Assembly: GCA_030673005.1 (NCBI GenBank)
Contig: DAOVFI010000026.1
Span: forward strand, 1-14,670
Length of the DNA stretch: 14,670 bases
Reading direction: 5' to 3'
DNA from: Planctomycetales bacterium
GTDB taxonomy: Bacteria; Planctomycetota; Phycisphaerae; SM23-33
This document shows, piece after piece, positions 13,316-14,670 of the stretch (position 1 is its first letter; each line of letters starts with the position of its first letter). Made by a program: the position numbers and the translations under genes. A model generated the notes under the pieces. That model saw only the letters and a program-made list of their open reading frames with translations. It searched no databases and was not told where the DNA came from.

Positions 13316-14670
13316 ATGGTCGAATGGGAAGGAAAAAATCTACTTTGTTTCGGGGATAATCTCGAGTTCCTGTCGGACTCGGCGCTTTTCCCGGCCGAAT
13401 GCGTCGATCTGATCTATCTGGATCCGCCTTTCAACAGCCATGCTTCATATAACGTCCTGTTCAAGGAGACCGCCGGAACGCCTTCTGCCGCTCAGATTAA
13501 GGCCTTCGAGGACACCTGGACGTGGGACCAGTCCGCCAACGAGGCGCTGACGACGATTCACACCGACGCCGCCGTTCCCGCCCCGCTGGTCGAACTGATG
13601 AAGACCTTCATGAGTTTCCTGCGCCCCTCGCCGATGATGGCCTACCTCGTCCAGATGGCGGTTCGCCTGGTCCACATGCACCGCGTCCTCAAACCAACAG
13701 GAAGCCTCTACCTACACTGCGACCCGACGGCAAGCCACTACCTGAAAATGGTGCTCGATGCGATTTTTGAGCCGAAAAATTTTGTCAACGAAATTTCCTG
13801 GAAACGGTCTTCCGCTCACTCGGATACCAAACAAGGGATGAAACGCTACGGCAAGATAAGAGACATTATTTTCTTCTACCGAAAATCGTTACAATGGGTT
13901 TTCAACCCGCAATACACCCCATACACAGATGAATACATAAACACGTTTTATCGTTACACAGACGAAGACGGCCGCCGGTATCGAATGGGCGACCTGACTG
14001 CGGCCAGACCGGGCGGCGACACTTCCTATAAGTGGAAGGGAGTTCGCCCGTATAAGGGCAGGTATTGGGCGTATTCCAAGGAAAATATGAAACAGTTTGA
14101 ACGAGATGGTCGTTTAGTCTATACAAAATCGGGCATGCCTTGCTACAAACGTTACCTTGATGAAATGCCCGGAGTACCGCTTCAAAATAACTGGGATGAC
14201 ATACCCCCGATCGGACCAGGTGCAGCCGAGCGCATGGGCTATCCGACGCAAAAACCCCTTGATCTTCTCAAGCGTATCATCGCCGCTTCCAGTAATCCCG
14301 GTGATGTGATTTTAGATCCGTTCTGCGGGTGCGGGACGACGATAGACGCTGTTGAGACGATTAATCGGGAAAACCCCGACGAGAAGCCCCGGCGGTGGAT
14401 CGGGATAGACGTTACGCACCTGGCCACAAACCTTATTAAGCATCGCCTGACGCGGTTTGCCCCGGCGCCGGTTTATGAAGTCCTCGGCGAGCCGTCTGGT
14501 ATTGGCGGGGCCGAGGCGCTGGCGAAGCAGGACCCGTTCCAGTTCCAGTTCTGGGCGCTGGGGCTGATCGGCGCTCGGCCCATCGGCGGTAAAAAGAAAA
14601 AGGGCGCTGATATGGGCATCGACGGCGTCCGCTACATCCTCGATGAGCAGAAAAACGGCCACTGGCTCAC
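13316..14670 (+). CDS. Beta-type N4/N6 site-specific DNA methyltransferase with C-terminal nuclease-like region (partial)
   Basis: Open from ATG 13316 to the window edge (451 codons, no stop). AGGAAAG (13303-13309) is 6 nt upstream. Motif IV is D36-P-P-F39 (LIYLDPPFNS), followed by YNVLF; a long specificity region follows, then ERMGYPTQKP and motif I as DPFCGCGTT (334-342). The order IV, target recognition region, I is that of PF01555 beta-class amino-methyltransferases, which methylate adenine N6 or cytosine N4 in DNA. After WIGIDVTHLA comes FQFWALGLIGARPIGG, a Lys run and GADMGIDG (430-437), a pattern I recall from methyltransferases fused to a Mrr/PD-(D/E)XK-like domain; the catalytic part would lie beyond the window. 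This could be a stand-alone methyltransferase or a single-chain restriction-modification enzyme. It follows the toxin-antitoxin pair and gene remnant on the same strand. Confidence 0.85.
   Translation, partial: MVEWEGKNLLCFGDNLEFLSDSALFPAECVDLIYLDPPFNSHASYNVLFKETAGTPSAAQIKAFEDTWTWDQSANEALTTIHTDAAVPAPLVELMKTFMSFLRPSPMMAYLVQMAVRLVHMHRVLKPTGSLYLHCDPTASHYLKMVLDAIFEPKNFVNEISWKRSSAHSDTKQGMKRYGKIRDIIFFYRKSLQWVFNPQYTPYTDEYINTFYRYTDEDGRRYRMGDLTAARPGGDTSYKWKGVRPYKGRYWAYSKENMKQFERDGRLVYTKSGMPCYKRYLDEMPGVPLQNNWDDIPPIGPGAAERMGYPTQKPLDLLKRIIAASSNPGDVILDPFCGCGTTIDAVETINRENPDEKPRRWIGIDVTHLATNLIKHRLTRFAPAPVYEVLGEPSGIGGAEALAKQDPFQFQFWALGLIGARPIGGKKKKGADMGIDGVRYILDEQKNGHWL

Noticed and set aside
13522..13770. 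82-codon plus-strand ORF within the methyltransferase
   Set aside because: It is a shadow frame. The methyltransferase frame is continuous from 13316 and contains motifs IV and I.

Overview
The window looks like a chromosomal segment of a planctomycete, most likely Phycisphaerae-like. The clearest pointer is an exported protein ending in two dockerin-type repeats plus a PEP-CTERM sorting tail. Supporting signs are a WD40-type lipoprotein, a DUF3160 protein, and palindromic repeats that, when translated, give the 'TGETPVP / HGRDARAT' type peptides I associate with that group. This assignment rests on family knowledge and recall, not on a search. No rRNA, tRNA or CRISPR array is visible.

Layout. 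1-140: possible 3' end of an upstream gene. 213-679: a decayed MNT-HEPN toxin-antitoxin pair; the nucleotidyltransferase has Asn at a catalytic Asp position and the HEPN gene is reduced to 51 codons. 752-6065: three co-oriented genes for exported proteins: a WD40-like lipoprotein, a DUF5060/glycoside-hydrolase-like protein with dockerin repeats and PEP-CTERM, and a DUF3160 protein carrying a run of 33 Asp in 37 residues. 6219-7298 (minus): a transglutaminase-fold protein with an intact Cys-His-Asp triad and a good sigma70-type promoter. 7364-7517: a 136-bp MITE-like element with terminal inverted repeats and a 9-bp target duplication, lying between divergent genes. 7561-12525: a 1654-aa fusion combining a complete indolepyruvate ferredoxin oxidoreductase-type 2-oxoacid oxidoreductase with a GltD-like FAD/NAD(P)H module. 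12560-13190: an intact MNT-HEPN (MntA/HepT-like) pair. 13193-13291: a diverged second copy of the 3' end of the 1654-aa gene. 13316-14670: a beta-type N4/N6 DNA methyltransferase, running off the window, with the start of a C-terminal nuclease-like region.

How the parts relate. The large fusion enzyme appears able to pass electrons from 2-oxoacid oxidation directly to or from a pyridine nucleotide through its own Fe-S and FAD domains. Its C-terminal flavoprotein region has been invaded in frame by two palindromic repeat elements. One has the same core as the palindrome inside the intergenic MITE-like element. The toxin-antitoxin pair sits exactly between two related copies of the fusion gene's 3' end, next to the methyltransferase, which suggests that the right side of the window is an accessory/defence insertion point.

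The most notable signals are the mobile palindromic elements inside and beside the fusion gene, the fusion itself, the duplicated gene tail around the toxin-antitoxin module, and the poly-Asp codon repeat.
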